Of a stretch of 64,000 bases of DNA, positions 1 through 8,981 are shown piece after piece (position 1 is the first letter of the stretch; each line of letters begins with the position of its first letter). This stretch comes from Aquirufa beregesia. GTDB lineage: Bacteria > Bacteroidota > Bacteroidia > Cytophagales > Spirosomataceae. The stretch is from NCBI RefSeq assembly GCF_011090385.1, contig NZ_SEWW01000010.1, forward strand, positions 1 through 64,000. The letters run 5' to 3'. A program made the position numbers and the translations under genes. A model generated the notes under the pieces. The model was not told the origin of the DNA and searched no databases. It was given only the letters and a program-made list of their open reading frames with translations.

Positions 1-1
1 T

Positions 2-346
2 GACAGAGGAGCTCAATATATTTATAAGCCCTATATAGAGTTATTAAAAGCTAATAAATGTAAAATCTCTATGGCTATTTGTGCTCAAGATAATGCATAT
101 GCTGAACGAATAAATAGAACAATTAAAGAGGAATACTTAGACCACTGGAAACCTAAAAATTATGAACAATTAAAAAAGTGTGTTGATAAAGCAGTTTATC
201 ATTATAATAACAAAAGACCACATAATAATAATGGAAAATTAAGTCCTGTAAGTTTTGAAGAAAGTTGGAATAATAATAAGTTTTTTTCAAAACCAAGATT
301 TACTATTTTTAACAATGAAAAATTATTAGAAACCGGTCAACTCTAA
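2..346 (+). CDS. IS3-family transposase, C-terminal part (cut by window edge)
   Basis: This is the last ~114 residues of an IS3-type OrfB (rve integrase fold). The reading frame is open to base 2 and begins with D-R-G-A-Q-Y, the stretch that carries the second catalytic Asp of the DDE triad. The motif D-N-A-Y-A-E-R-I-N-R-T-I-K follows and holds the catalytic Glu. The C-terminal part with Y-N-x-x-R-P-H matches the family end. The frame reaches a normal stop, so the 3' part looks intact; the 5' part is outside the window. It is more AT-rich than the genes to its right, as expected for mobile DNA. The right end of the element and its inverted repeat could not be fixed from the sequence. Confidence 0.85.
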   Translation, partial: DRGAQYIYKPYIELLKANKCKISMAICAQDNAYAERINRTIKEEYLDHWKPKNYEQLKKCVDKAVYHYNNKRPHNNNGKLSPVSFEESWNNNKFFSKPRFTIFNNEKLLETGQL

Positions 347-556
347 TCAGGGAAGTGCAAGAAATGATACATTATAAATGATTGCTGGATTTTCCCGCAT
401 TCCCTAGAATACTGTTAAAAACACATTAAGTATTGAATCGCAGATAGATTATTAAACAGAGATACAGTTTGTTGAACATTCCCATTTAACAGGCAACTAT
501 AACTAAACACAAATAACTGATTCCTAATAAAAACAACTAAGACATATCAATTTTTG

Positions 557-589
557 GATTCTACATTCTACATTTTTCATTCTACATTT
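557..589 (+). repeat. Low-complexity intergenic repeat, family A (ATTCTACATT words)
   Basis: Three tandem variants of ATTCTACATT(TTTC) stand directly before the start of the metalloprotease gene. Related words occur at 40910-40924, 48219-48250, 52784-52801 (inverted) and 52846-52862, always between genes and often just before a start codon. Confidence 0.5.
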
Positions 590-594
590 ATACA

Positions 595-2979
595 ATGAAA
601 GCACTCAAACTACTCCTACTGATTTGTTTACTGAGTTATCAGGCTCCTGCCCAGATTATGGAGAAATTGAAATCGATGAAAGCCTATACGGGATATTTTG
701 ATTTCTTCTATGATGAGAGTGCCGACAAAATATATTTGTCAGTAGATAAGCTAAATCATGAGTTTTTATATGTGTATTCCCTCAGTCAAGGTGTAGGCAA
801 TAATGATTTAGGTTTGGACAGAGGGCAATTAGGTAATGAGCAAGTTGTCTATTTTGAGAAACAAGGAAATAAGCTTTTTCTTATTCAACCCAATTACCAA
901 TATAGGGCAAATACCAATAATCCTTTAGAAAAGGTCTCTGTCCAACAAGCTTTTGCTAAATCCATCCTTTATGGCTTCAAAATTGAAGGGCAAGAAAATG
1001 GGAAATACATCATTGATGCCACCGATTTTTTAATGCAAGATGCTCATGGGGTCTTAAAAACATTAACTAAAGCTAAACAAGGTTCCTATCAATTAGACAA
1101 ATCAAGGAGTTCATTATTGCTAGAAAAGACTAAATCTTTCCCTAAAAACGCTGAATTTGAAGCTCGACTTACCTTTTCTGGGAATGCCACGGGAGCAGAA
1201 ATTCGTTCAGTTACTCCTAATCCTGATTTTGTGACAGTGGTAGAACACCATTCCTTTATTGAACTACCTGACAATCAATATCAACCTAGAGTGTATGATC
1301 CAAGATCTGGCTCCAATGCCTTGACCTTCTTGGACTATGCTACACCCGTGACAGAATCCATTGAAAAGAAATGGATTACTCGACATCGCTTAGAAAAGAA
1401 AGATCCAAGCGCAGCAGTCAGTGAGGCCATTAAACCTATTATTTATTACCTCGACAATGGTACACCAGAACCCATCCGTTCGGCATTATTGGAAGGAGGA
1501 AAATGGTGGAATCAAGCCTTTGAAGCCATTGGATATAAAGAGGCTTTTCAAGTGAAAATTTTACCTGATGACGCAGATCCCATGGACGTGAGATATCATG
1601 TTATCCAATGGGTTCACCGATCTACGCGTGGCTGGAGCTATGGAGCTAGCATTTCTGATCCAAGAACGGGGGAAATTATCAAAGGACACGTGAGTTTGGG
1701 AAGTTTGCGCATCCGACAAGATTTTATGATTGCCCAATCTCTCATGAACGCACCTTATGCTAAAAACAACCAAAATAATCAGCCCATGCTAGAAATGGCC
1801 TTGGCGCGTATTCGACAATTGGCTGCACATGAAATAGGACATACCCTAGGTTTTGCCCACAATTATGCTGCCAGTGCTCAAGGAAATTCAAGTGTCATGG
1901 ATTATCCACATCCTCAAGTGTCATTTCTTGGGAATGAAATCGACTTGTCGAAAGCCTATGATCGCAATATCGGGGAATGGGATAAAGTATCCGTAGATTA
2001 TGCCTATGGTCAACATAGCGAGGCTGAACTTCCTCATATTTTAGATAAAGCCTATGAAAAAGGATTGAGATTCATCACGGATTTTGATGCCCGCAATCCT
2101 GGAGGAGCTCATATTTATGCCCATTTATGGGACAATGGCCATACGGTAGTCGATGAATTACAACGTATGTTAGGTGTCAGAAAACAAGCCATCAAACAGT
2201 TTTCCGCAGACAATATGCGTCAAGGTGAAAGCTATTCCAAATTAGAAGACATGTTTGTGCCTTTATATTTCATGCACCGCTACCAAACAGAAGCTGTCAG
2301 TAAAATAGTAGGTGGTTTTGAATATAATTATGCTGTCAAAGGAGGAAAAGAATTGATTCTTAAGCCTGCCTCCAAAAGCCTGCAAGTGGACGCTCTACAA
2401 CAATTAATGCGGACCTTACAAGCAGATGAAATCGCTATTCCTAAAGATAAACTTAGCCTGTTCCCTCCTCGGGCCTTTGGCTTTCCTAGAACCAGAGAAT
2501 CCTTTAAAAGCAAAACGGGAGTAACTTTTGATGCGTTAGGAGCAGTAGAAACGGCTGCTGAATTCACATTGGACTTTTTACTACATCCCGACAGAATTTC
2601 CCGAATTCAACAAAACCATACGATAGATGTAGCTAATTTAGGTGTATCTGAAATGTTACAAAAAATAAGCCAACAGACCATTGAAAAAAGCTGGTCAGAC
2701 TCTTATTTAAATGCAGCCCAAGAAACCATTAACTATAAAGTCTGTGAAGCGGTCCTAAATACCTTACATGCCCCTACCTTAGCGCCTTTGGCAAAAGTGG
2801 AACTCCACTCGGGGATTAAAAAATGGCAACAATATTATGCCAAAAAAGCAGCTTCAAGTTCATTTGCTCAATACATGCAGCAATTCATTCAAGAATCACT
2901 CGATCATCCAAGGGAATGGAAAGCGTTAGCTAGTCCTCAAATACCTGATGGTGCTCCCATTGGTATGGATTGTTATTAA
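595..2979 (+). CDS. Secreted zinc-dependent metalloprotease (DUF5117/DUF5118-like, metzincin type)
   Basis: The 794-residue protein starts with a signal peptide ending near A-P-A-Q. Residues 412-423 read H-E-I-G-H-T-L-G-F-A-H-N, the HExxHxxGxxH zinc site of metzincins, with H412, H416 and H422 as probable ligands and E413 as the catalytic base. A Met further on (S-V-M-D-Y-P) is a candidate for the Met-turn. The long N-terminal region before the motif and the ~370 residues after it fit the large Bacteroidota DUF5117/DUF5118 zinc-dependent protease family, here in a shorter form. It is expected to act in the periplasm or outside the cell. It stands alone: the next gene lies on the other strand beyond a terminator. 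Confidence 0.88.
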   Translation: MKALKLLLLICLLSYQAPAQIMEKLKSMKAYTGYFDFFYDESADKIYLSVDKLNHEFLYVYSLSQGVGNNDLGLDRGQLGNEQVVYFEKQGNKLFLIQPNYQYRANTNNPLEKVSVQQAFAKSILYGFKIEGQENGKYIIDATDFLMQDAHGVLKTLTKAKQGSYQLDKSRSSLLLEKTKSFPKNAEFEARLTFSGNATGAEIRSVTPNPDFVTVVEHHSFIELPDNQYQPRVYDPRSGSNALTFLDYATPVTESIEKKWITRHRLEKKDPSAAVSEAIKPIIYYLDNGTPEPIRSALLEGGKWWNQAFEAIGYKEAFQVKILPDDADPMDVRYHVIQWVHRSTRGWSYGASISDPRTGEIIKGHVSLGSLRIRQDFMIAQSLMNAPYAKNNQNNQPMLEMALARIRQLAAHEIGHTLGFAHNYAASAQGNSSVMDYPHPQVSFLGNEIDLSKAYDRNIGEWDKVSVDYAYGQHSEAELPHILDKAYEKGLRFITDFDARNPGGAHIYAHLWDNGHTVVDELQRMLGVRKQAIKQFSADNMRQGESYSKLEDMFVPLYFMHRYQTEAVSKIVGGFEYNYAVKGGKELILKPASKSLQVDALQQLMRTLQADEIAIPKDKLSLFPPRAFGFPRTRESFKSKTGVTFDALGAVETAAEFTLDFLLHPDRISRIQQNHTIDVANLGVSEMLQKISQQTIEKSWSDSYLNAAQETINYKVCEAVLNTLHAPTLAPLAKVELHSGIKKWQQYYAKKAASSSFAQYMQQFIQESLDHPREWKALASPQIPDGAPIGMDCY

Positions 2980-3140
2980 TTGGTCATCCCATTAGGCCAA
3001 TCCATGAATAGCTTCTGATAACTAAAACTACACATAAACAAAATTGTAAAAACATATGTCAATTATATTATTTTACAAATAATATGCATAAATTTACAAT
3101 GAATAATAAAAAATTATTTTTTTATTTAAAGTCTATTGTA

Positions 3141-3273
3141 TAATTTTGATTCTTTAATCAAAGGGGATAAATTTCCAATGATTAAAAGAAAATACTTATC
3201 CGCGAAATAACCCTATTAATTATAGAACACAGGGATGCAAAAAGCTCTTATTCTTTGAATAAGAGCTTTTTTT
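3141..3273 (+). ncRNA. Candidate small RNA / repeated promoter-terminator element, copy 1
   Basis: A TAATTTTG -7 element (3141-3148) is followed about 70 nt later by the block AATTATAGAACACAG, then ATG-like sequence and a strong terminator hairpin. Copy 2 at 4066-4196 has the same order, the same 15-nt block, nearly the same terminator stem and about the same spacing, while the middle differs. No ORF of useful length lies inside. A short hairpin TTTGATT-CTTT-AATCAAA lies right after the -7 element. Transcription is inferred, not shown; a simple duplicated terminator is the alternative. Confidence 0.35.
3241..3273. terminator. Rho-independent terminator, convergent between copy 1 element and tetR
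   Basis: A 13-bp perfect stem AAAGCTCTTATTC / GAATAAGAGCTTT with a TTT loop is followed by a T tract on the plus strand and by A's on the other side, so it may work both ways. It would also stop the minus-strand tetR transcript, which ends at 3338. Confidence 0.8.
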
Positions 3274-3337
3274 ACTATTAAAATCAACAAGTGGAATGAA
3301 AATCGTTTCTCCTTTTTGATTTTAATACATGGTGTTA

Positions 3338-4006
3338 CTATTGCTTTTTAATTAGTAAGGCCTCTAAATCCAGTGATTCAAATTCGGCTAAACCTTTGGC
3401 ACTTAAATAAGGCTTATAAATACTGATAGTTCCAGCTAAATAAGTGGGTTTAACCTCTTCATAACTTTTGTTAAAATCAAATAACAAATACGTATTCAAC
3501 CAATGAACGCTTAACACTGCATGTTGGTGATAAAATATCTTGAAATTCTTTTCTTCAAATACTGACTCCAATAAATAATTATCTTCAACCAATTTTTCAA
3601 AAAGTCGAATCATTTGATGCTTTCTACCCTTAAATGATTCAATGATATGCAAAGAAAGTGCCTCATCTTTGAAAGGTGCTGTCAAAATAAAAATAATGGC
3701 ATTTCGATATTTAAACTGGATATCCATTATTTCAGAAAGAATTTCTACGTAATCTTTCCAGGAAATTTCTTTTGAAATAGTGATCGATTCAAAATATTGC
3801 TGAATTTCTACAATGTAAAAATCAGCAATGGCAATAAATAATGATTCCTTGGTAGAAAAATGGTTACTAATTTTGCTTTTATTAATACCTGTATACTTGG
3901 CTATTTCATCAATAGTGATATAATAACCGTAAGTGTTAAAAATATCTGATGCTTGTAAAATAATATGTTCACGACTCCTCTCCCCTTTTCTTTGGTATAT
4001 TTTCAT
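3338..4006 (-). CDS. TetR/AcrR-family transcriptional regulator
   Basis: The 222-residue protein has an N-terminal TetR helix-turn-helix (about residues 8-55: R-E-H-I-I-L-Q-A-S-D-I-F then Y-Y-I-T-I-D-E-I-A-K-Y-T-G and I-S-N-H-F-S-T-K-E-S-L). The C-terminal ligand-binding half is not recognisable beyond being helical. It has no partner gene: both neighbours are on the plus strand or behind a terminator. It is flanked on both sides by the two copies of the repeated promoter-terminator element, which may be its targets or may simply have moved with it. Codon use is AT-rich compared with the protease gene. Confidence 0.85.
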   Translation of the reverse strand: MKIYQRKGERSREHIILQASDIFNTYGYYITIDEIAKYTGINKSKISNHFSTKESLFIAIADFYIVEIQQYFESITISKEISWKDYVEILSEIMDIQFKYRNAIIFILTAPFKDEALSLHIIESFKGRKHQMIRLFEKLVEDNYLLESVFEEKNFKIFYHQHAVLSVHWLNTYLLFDFNKSYEEVKPTYLAGTISIYKPYLSAKGLAEFESLDLEALLIKKQ

Positions 4007-4065
4007 GATTATATTATAGGTTTATGTAAAAATAAAAAATATTTTTTTTATTACAAGTCAATGTG

Positions 4066-4196
4066 TGTTTTTGATACATTATAGAAAATGATAATACCAA
4101 CCACACAAAACAAAATACCCATAACCACGGTTATTCAAGATAATTATAGAACACAGAAATGTAATTAGCTCTTATTTTTTGAATAGGAGCTTTTTT
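4066..4196 (+). ncRNA. Candidate small RNA / repeated promoter-terminator element, copy 2
   Basis: A TGTTTTTG sequence (4066-4073, one base off TAnnTTTG) is followed about 66 nt later by the block AATTATAGAACACAG and a terminator stem AGCTCTTATT / AATAGGAGCT. The 5' flank of the block holds a small perfect hairpin ATAACC-AC-GGTTAT that copy 1 lacks. The element begins 60 nt upstream of the tetR start and runs away from it. Confidence 0.35.
4167..4196 (+). terminator. Rho-independent terminator
   Basis: A 10-bp stem (one G-T pair) with loop TTTTG is followed by six T's. It is nearly the same as the terminator at 3241-3273. Confidence 0.75.
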
Positions 4197-4207
4197 GTTT
4201 CATACAA

Positions 4208-4726
4208 TTAGTGTGAAAATATGATCGTAGAAGACCAAATAGTCCAGGTTCTACCTACTCGATCTTCTGAATCTGATTCCAATTTAATCCCAATTCGCAA
4301 AACTTGAGAAGGTTGATGAGTGGGGTAGTTTATGTGGTACCAAGTCATGCCATTGGAATCTTTAGAAACAATTGGTTTCCGGGCAGCTATATCTTGCTCT
4401 AATTGTTTGATTACCATAAGTTTAGTGGGTGAAAGTAAAAATTGAACTTGCGTGTTTTCCTTTCTAATCAATCGCATTTGGTTGACACGACTTGTGGGAG
4501 CTAAATATTCCATCTCATTTCCACGATAAAACTCTTGATATTGATATTGTTTCATCAAACGTTGAAATACCTCTTTATTAGCATCCAATAAAACAAAACC
4601 ATTTTCTAAACTTGGAACCAGATACGTAGAATATTCATCCGATTCGCACTGTAAAGGCGGGTTAGTTTGTGCCCAAGTAGATTGCCACAAACATAAATTC
4701 AAAATGACTCCTACCCAATATTTCAT
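4208..4726 (-). CDS. Secreted hypothetical protein
   Basis: The 172-residue protein is not recognised. It has an N-terminal signal peptide (W-V-G-V-I-L-N-L-C-L-W-Q-S-T-W-A-Q, likely cut after the A) and no further membrane segment, so it should be periplasmic or exported. The body is mixed alpha/beta with several aromatic residues and no catalytic motif. It starts 13 nt after the stop of the M20 amidohydrolase on the same strand and is probably cotranscribed with it. The next element downstream is the end of a plus-strand terminator. Confidence 0.6.
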   Translation of the reverse strand: MKYWVGVILNLCLWQSTWAQTNPPLQCESDEYSTYLVPSLENGFVLLDANKEVFQRLMKQYQYQEFYRGNEMEYLAPTSRVNQMRLIRKENTQVQFLLSPTKLMVIKQLEQDIAARKPIVSKDSNGMTWYHINYPTHQPSQVLRIGIKLESDSEDRVGRTWTIWSSTIIFSH

Positions 4727-4739
4727 GTGTATTTCAGCA

Positions 4740-6167
4740 TTAATCTCGGTAATTCAGAGCTGGTTGTCGATTCCCTAATAGAGATTTATATACAAAATTA
4801 GGGCCCCTTCGTTTCTCAAATTCAGCTTTGGCTTCTTTAATCCACTCGGGGTGCTTAAATAAATCGATGGCAGTAGAGGCCAAGGTCTTTGCAGCTACCA
4901 TCATCCCCCTTCGACCAATGGAAGTTCCTCCTGCAGCCACAGCTTGCCAGCTATGTGCACTTGTCCCAGGCACCCAAGCAGCTGTTCCTAAACCTATCGT
5001 GGGCACAGTCCAGCTTACATCAGCCACATCGGTAGAACCTGTTGCTAAATTATCTCCATCGTTCAATCCCTTAATTTGATTTGTACTCGCTAAGTCCACT
5101 ATTTCCATACCCTCCGACTGCTGGATTTGCTTGGCAAAAGCCAATTCGCTGGGATTCAATGTATAGCCACCCACCAGTTGCAAGTTGGCATGCATCACTC
5201 GAGCTAAGCGATCATTGGGCAACATTTCATATACCCCACCAATTACTTCGGCTTCATATTTAGTCCCAGTTCCCAAAGCTGCTCCTTTGGCTGCATTTTC
5301 TAAACGATCCCAAACGTCCATCACAACATCTCTTTTGGGGGAGCGAACATAATAATAGACTTCCGCAAAATCAGGCACAATATTGGGTGCTTTTCCTCCA
5401 TGGGTAATGACATAATGCATGCGCGTCGTGGAAGGAATATGTTCCCGCATCATATTGGCCATATAATTCATAGCTTCTACCGCATCCAAGGCTGACCTTC
5501 CTCTTTCTGGAGAAGCAGCAGCATGGGAGGATAATCCGTAAAAGCGAAACTTCCCAGCCTTATTAGCTAAGGAATTACTCATTGAAATGACATGCTGATT
5601 GTTGGGATGCCAGTGTAACATCACATCTGCCTGAGAAAACAAACCCTCACGCACCATATATACCTTACCAGATCCACCTTCTTCGGCCGGGCAACCATAA
5701 AACGTAATGGTACCTTTTTGACCTGTTTCCTGCATCCATTCTTTCACCGCAATGGCCGCTGCCACTGAGCCTGTTCCAAATAAATGGTGCCCACAAGCAT
5801 GTCCTGCCGAATTTCCCAAACTTCGTTTGGTGGGAATGGAATCTTGCGACATTCCCGGTAATGCATCGTATTCCCCCATGATACCAATGACAGGTTTCCC
5901 TTGTCCAAAAGTAGCCACAAAAGCCGTAGGAATATTGGCCACACCTGGTTCAATCGTAAAACCAGCTTTTCTCAAAGTTTCCTGTAATAAGGCGGAACTT
6001 TGTTTTTCTTTATAACCTACTTCAGCAAATCGCCAAATTTGATTAGCCATTTGACCGTATTGGCTTTCTTTTTGCTGAATCCGTTGAATAACTTTTTTCT
6101 TATCCGCCTCTTGGGCTAACAAGGCAAAGCTTAAAAAAATCAAGGCAAATGTTAAGATACGTTTCAT
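4740..6167 (-). CDS. Secreted M20-family amidohydrolase (AbgB/aminoacylase-like)
   Basis: The protein is a metal-dependent peptidase/amidohydrolase of the M20D type. The metal-binding G-H-A-C-G-H-H and the P-A-E-E-G-G-S-G stretch with the catalytic Glu pair are present, along with a dimerisation insert, and the C-terminus contains S-T-D-V-A-D-V-S-W, typical of AbgB-like p-aminobenzoyl-glutamate hydrolases. The start is placed at the Met before K-R-I-L-T-F because that gives a clean signal peptide (F-A-L-L-A-Q); a longer frame to 6200 would overlap the gene upstream. The likely substrate is an N-acyl or N-aminobenzoyl amino acid or dipeptide in the periplasm; the exact one cannot be read. The upstream glycosyltransferase-like gene ends 20 nt before it. 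Confidence 0.88.
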   Translation of the reverse strand: MKRILTFALIFLSFALLAQEADKKKVIQRIQQKESQYGQMANQIWRFAEVGYKEKQSSALLQETLRKAGFTIEPGVANIPTAFVATFGQGKPVIGIMGEYDALPGMSQDSIPTKRSLGNSAGHACGHHLFGTGSVAAAIAVKEWMQETGQKGTITFYGCPAEEGGSGKVYMVREGLFSQADVMLHWHPNNQHVISMSNSLANKAGKFRFYGLSSHAAASPERGRSALDAVEAMNYMANMMREHIPSTTRMHYVITHGGKAPNIVPDFAEVYYYVRSPKRDVVMDVWDRLENAAKGAALGTGTKYEAEVIGGVYEMLPNDRLARVMHANLQLVGGYTLNPSELAFAKQIQQSEGMEIVDLASTNQIKGLNDGDNLATGSTDVADVSWTVPTIGLGTAAWVPGTSAHSWQAVAAGGTSIGRRGMMVAAKTLASTAIDLFKHPEWIKEAKAEFEKRRGPNFVYKSLLGNRQPALNYRD

Positions 6168-6187
6168 CGAATTTTTTGTTGATATTG

Positions 6188-7075
6188 TTAATTTCTCCAT
6201 TTGGCCAATTCATATTTAGCCATTTCCTCTTCTCTATCATACATATTTTTGTCGAACAAGGAAGCATGTCCGCAATCTGTATCATTGGTCCAAGCATGTT
6301 TAGCAAATGGCATATAGGATTCATTCACCATTTTATAGCCTTTCAAAGTCATGCCTTGAAACCATGGAATTCCATTATCCAGACTATTTTTTAATCCGAT
6401 AGGCGCCACAGTACCTAAGGGGCTTGTTATTGGACGTGCCATGTCTAAATTAATTAAAGCGGCATGTTCATTGAGTCGGCATTCGGGCAATGGCCAGCTT
6501 AATTGACCATCTTGTACCAAGCCATGCATAACCGCTCTACCTTCTGGCCTAGATTGATATAAGGTTTTTAATTCCTCCATGGATGGTCGGTAATCCCAAT
6601 AGCGGTTTCCATCACAAAGCTCTCCCAATGCTGGGCAATTCCAGCATTGACCCACTTGGCCTATTCCTATTGAATCTCCAATCTTAGTTAAATAATGTCC
6701 TATTAAATCATCGGTAAAAAGCATGTCGTTGTGCATCAAAAACAACCACTTAGCCTGGCTATTTTCCCAAGCGTATTGACTTCGAATGGAATAACGATAA
6801 TCCTTAAAGCGCAATAGAATTCTATTGAGCAAACCTTTTCTCCTTCCTTCCCACCAACCAAAGAAAAATTTAGGCTTAAAGTAAATGATAGGTAAACCTT
6901 CCAAAAGTGATCTCAATAATGCTTCATCAAAATCTTCTGGCTGTTTTTTTTCTAATGTCACATAAATTTGTTGGATATGCTGCCCAGAATTTTTCATCAA
7001 TGACCAAATACTTACCGCCGTTTGGTAAGGTTTTCCATACACATTAATGGCTACGTCTACTTTTTGAATAATCAT
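6188..7075 (-). CDS. Putative GT-A fold glycosyltransferase
   Basis: The ~295-residue protein opens with V-D-V-A-I-N-V-Y-G-K-P-Y-Q-T, a typical start of a nucleotide-sugar binding GT-A domain. In the middle it has W-L-F-L-M-H-N-D-M-L-F, in the place where family 2-like enzymes carry the metal-binding acidic motif. No membrane segment is seen, so it is probably cytosolic. The assigned start is the second in-frame Met, which directly precedes the conserved strand; a start 9 nt further up is possible. It is adjacent to the M20 amidohydrolase on the same strand, but a functional link is not evident. The donor and acceptor sugars are unknown. Confidence 0.6.
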   Translation of the reverse strand: MIIQKVDVAINVYGKPYQTAVSIWSLMKNSGQHIQQIYVTLEKKQPEDFDEALLRSLLEGLPIIYFKPKFFFGWWEGRRKGLLNRILLRFKDYRYSIRSQYAWENSQAKWLFLMHNDMLFTDDLIGHYLTKIGDSIGIGQVGQCWNCPALGELCDGNRYWDYRPSMEELKTLYQSRPEGRAVMHGLVQDGQLSWPLPECRLNEHAALINLDMARPITSPLGTVAPIGLKNSLDNGIPWFQGMTLKGYKMVNESYMPFAKHAWTNDTDCGHASLFDKNMYDREEEMAKYELAKWRN

Positions 7076-7113
7076 ACGGTACAAAATTACCCTAAAATTA
7101 ATGGTAATTTTTT

Positions 7114-7190
7114 AATGGTGAATTGTAAATGATGAAATGCAAATGGTGAATTGTAAATGATAAATTATTAATGGTACATGGTAAAAAATA
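7114..7190 (-). repeat. Low-complexity intergenic repeat, family C (tandem ~28 bp)
   Basis: Two tandem copies (7115 and 7143, period 28) of ATGGTGAATTGTAAATGAT are followed by a decayed third. Similar words lie at 36318-36356, 36482-36508 (inverted) and 48588-48610. No coding sense is seen. Confidence 0.6.
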
Positions 7191-7223
7191 TTCACCGACA
7201 TGCTAGTATTTACCATTCAACAT

Positions 7224-7589
7224 TTAAAAAGGTTCATACTTCGCCTGTATAACATAATAATTGCCATTTTTGCCTTGGATGATGGAATTCCCTAGGTCAT
7301 CAATGTCATTGATTTGCAATGTGTCTTGAAGGAATTTTGAGCCTTTAGGAAAACGAATGCCTATCACTAAACAGCCTTCTATTTCGACTGCAATCCGAGC
7401 AAAAACAGTGGAATCCTTGGTCATTGTATTTCGTTGAATGACCGTAGCAGGATAAGCCCCATCTTCAAAAATACAGGCATATGGCAAATGAGCATTCTTT
7501 TTTTCCGGCAAAGGTTTTTTCACCTTAGTCTGTTGTGAATACCCTAAGGTCGGAATCAATAAACCCAAAAATATAAGTAGACGAAGCAA
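7224..7589 (-). CDS. Small secreted hypothetical protein
   Basis: The 121-residue protein is not recognised. A signal peptide (L-I-F-L-G-L-L-I-P-T-L-G-Y-S-Q) is clear, followed by a Lys/Pro-rich linker and a small beta-rich domain with one Cys in the first half and one near the middle. The frame has no ATG before the signal peptide, so a TTG start is used here. The gene stands alone between two low-complexity repeat patches. Confidence 0.5.
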   Translation of the reverse strand: MLRLLIFLGLLIPTLGYSQQTKVKKPLPEKKNAHLPYACIFEDGAYPATVIQRNTMTKDSTVFARIAVEIEGCLVIGIRFPKGSKFLQDTLQINDIDDLGNSIIQGKNGNYYVIQAKYEPF

Positions 7590-7595
7590 GGGATG

Positions 7596-7640
7596 TATTA
7601 GTTATTAGTTATTAGGGATTAGTTATTAGAGATTAGTTAG
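7596..7640 (-). repeat. Low-complexity intergenic repeat, family B (TTAGTTATTAGGGATTAG words)
   Basis: Iterated TAGTTATTAG / GGGATTAG units lie between two genes. Related patches occur at 45559-45587, 48636-48656 (inverted), 57208-57252 and 57417-57450. Confidence 0.55.
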
Positions 7641-7710
7641 TAATTGACACAGTTTATTAAGCATACTCAAATAAAACTATCTTAATCACTAATACCTAGA
7701 CACTAACAAC

Positions 7711-8955
7711 TTACTTAACTTCTTCTTTTCCAAACTTAATATACTGATCCCAATCGTAGTCATTGATATCATGTTTACCATCCCGAATATGGTATCGAAT
7801 GAGCTTACCAACCGGTTGATTTAACCCTGGCATGTCGATATTTCCTAATCCTTTTTTACCGTACAAAGAATACACTTTTTCCATTTCTTTGGTACCTAAA
7901 AACTCTCCTTTAGGGTCCGACCATTGATCGCCAAAGGCAGAAGCTACATAAACTGGTCGTGGAGCCAATAAGCTCAATAAAATATGTTGATCAAAAGGTA
8001 ATTCATTTTCTCGGTCAGCATAGGTGGCATATGTAGGCAAAAACCAATGAGGGAAGCTATTGGTAATGCGCCAAATGGTTTCTCCATATATTCTCCTACT
8101 CAATGCAGCTCCTCCTTCTCCTGATTCATTGGAAATAATGGCAGCAAAACGTCGATCATTAGCACCCGCCCATAAGGCAGCCTTACCTAAGCGAGAATGC
8201 CCATGCAATATCACTTTCTTTCCATCAATTTCAGCTATACTTTGAGCTAAGTCTAACATGCGGCTCAATCCCCAGGCCCACGCTCCATTGGCGGTCCATT
8301 CTTCTGGCTTTAACCCCAATTCTCCTGCCAATTTTGTTCTAAGCCCATTTTTGAATCCTGTCGCAAAATCTTCCTCAAAATCGCCACAGGCAGCCGTAAT
8401 GGTGCCAAAACCGGCATCTATTACTTTTTCAATCTGCCATCGACTAGCCCATTCTCCTCTAGATGCGGCTTGAGAGATATTGTTAATAAAATCGGGAGCG
8501 TTATTACAAACTACATATTTGTCAAAAATGGGAATACCTTCATCCTGACTGATCGTCTGATTTCCACAGAAATTCAATCCTAAAAATACCGGAGCCTTCT
8601 TGTTCGATTTGGGCAATATTACCACCACCGTGGCTTGAACCTTCCCCGCAAAATCCATTTTCCAAATCGATTGCGTCGCTTTTCCGCCTAAAATGTCTTT
8701 TTGAGAAACTAAGGTGTTGGTCTGTTTGATGGATTTTGGGGGCATTTGTCCATACATGTGATCGGCAAACAAAGTCAACCAGGTAGCCCTATTCTTTTCC
8801 CAGTCCTCTTCCGTGCTTATTTTCATTGAACCTAACCGTAATGGATCTGGTAAAGTAAATTGACCTACTTTACTTTCATCATAATTCGCTACAAAAGGTT
8901 TTTGCTGGGCCATAAGCGTAGTAGTTATCAAACAAATAAAGAGAATTTTTTTCAT
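7711..8955 (-). CDS. Secreted CE15-type glucuronoyl esterase
   Basis: The 414-residue protein has a signal peptide (M-K-K-I-L-F-I-C-L-I-T-T-T-L-M-A-Q) and the alpha/beta-hydrolase motif G-H-S-R-L-G-K-A-A-L-W with nucleophile S254. N-E-S-G-E-G-G-A-A-L-S-R-R (the conserved acid region of CE15) follows, and D-G-K-H-D at the C-terminus supplies the catalytic His (H395). Bacterial CE15 enzymes cleave the ester between 4-O-methyl-glucuronate of xylan and lignin alcohols, so a plant-derived substrate is suggested. The gene starts 26 nt after the stop of the ABC binding protein and is probably the last gene of that operon. Confidence 0.85.
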   Translation of the reverse strand: MKKILFICLITTTLMAQQKPFVANYDESKVGQFTLPDPLRLGSMKISTEEDWEKNRATWLTLFADHMYGQMPPKSIKQTNTLVSQKDILGGKATQSIWKMDFAGKVQATVVVILPKSNKKAPVFLGLNFCGNQTISQDEGIPIFDKYVVCNNAPDFINNISQAASRGEWASRWQIEKVIDAGFGTITAACGDFEEDFATGFKNGLRTKLAGELGLKPEEWTANGAWAWGLSRMLDLAQSIAEIDGKKVILHGHSRLGKAALWAGANDRRFAAIISNESGEGGAALSRRIYGETIWRITNSFPHWFLPTYATYADRENELPFDQHILLSLLAPRPVYVASAFGDQWSDPKGEFLGTKEMEKVYSLYGKKGLGNIDMPGLNQPVGKLIRYHIRDGKHDINDYDWDQYIKFGKEEVK

Positions 8956-8981
8956 CGTATAAGTTTATTGTAAAGCTGTTA

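Noticed and set aside
1-594. Complete IS3 element with its right inverted repeat
   Set aside because: The left part is outside the window and no partner for the right end can be compared, so the element boundary after base 346 is not claimed.
7596-7640. Possible CRISPR-like repeats in the TTAGTTATTAG patches
   Set aside because: The units are short, degenerate, not separated by unique spacers of constant length, and there are no cas genes.
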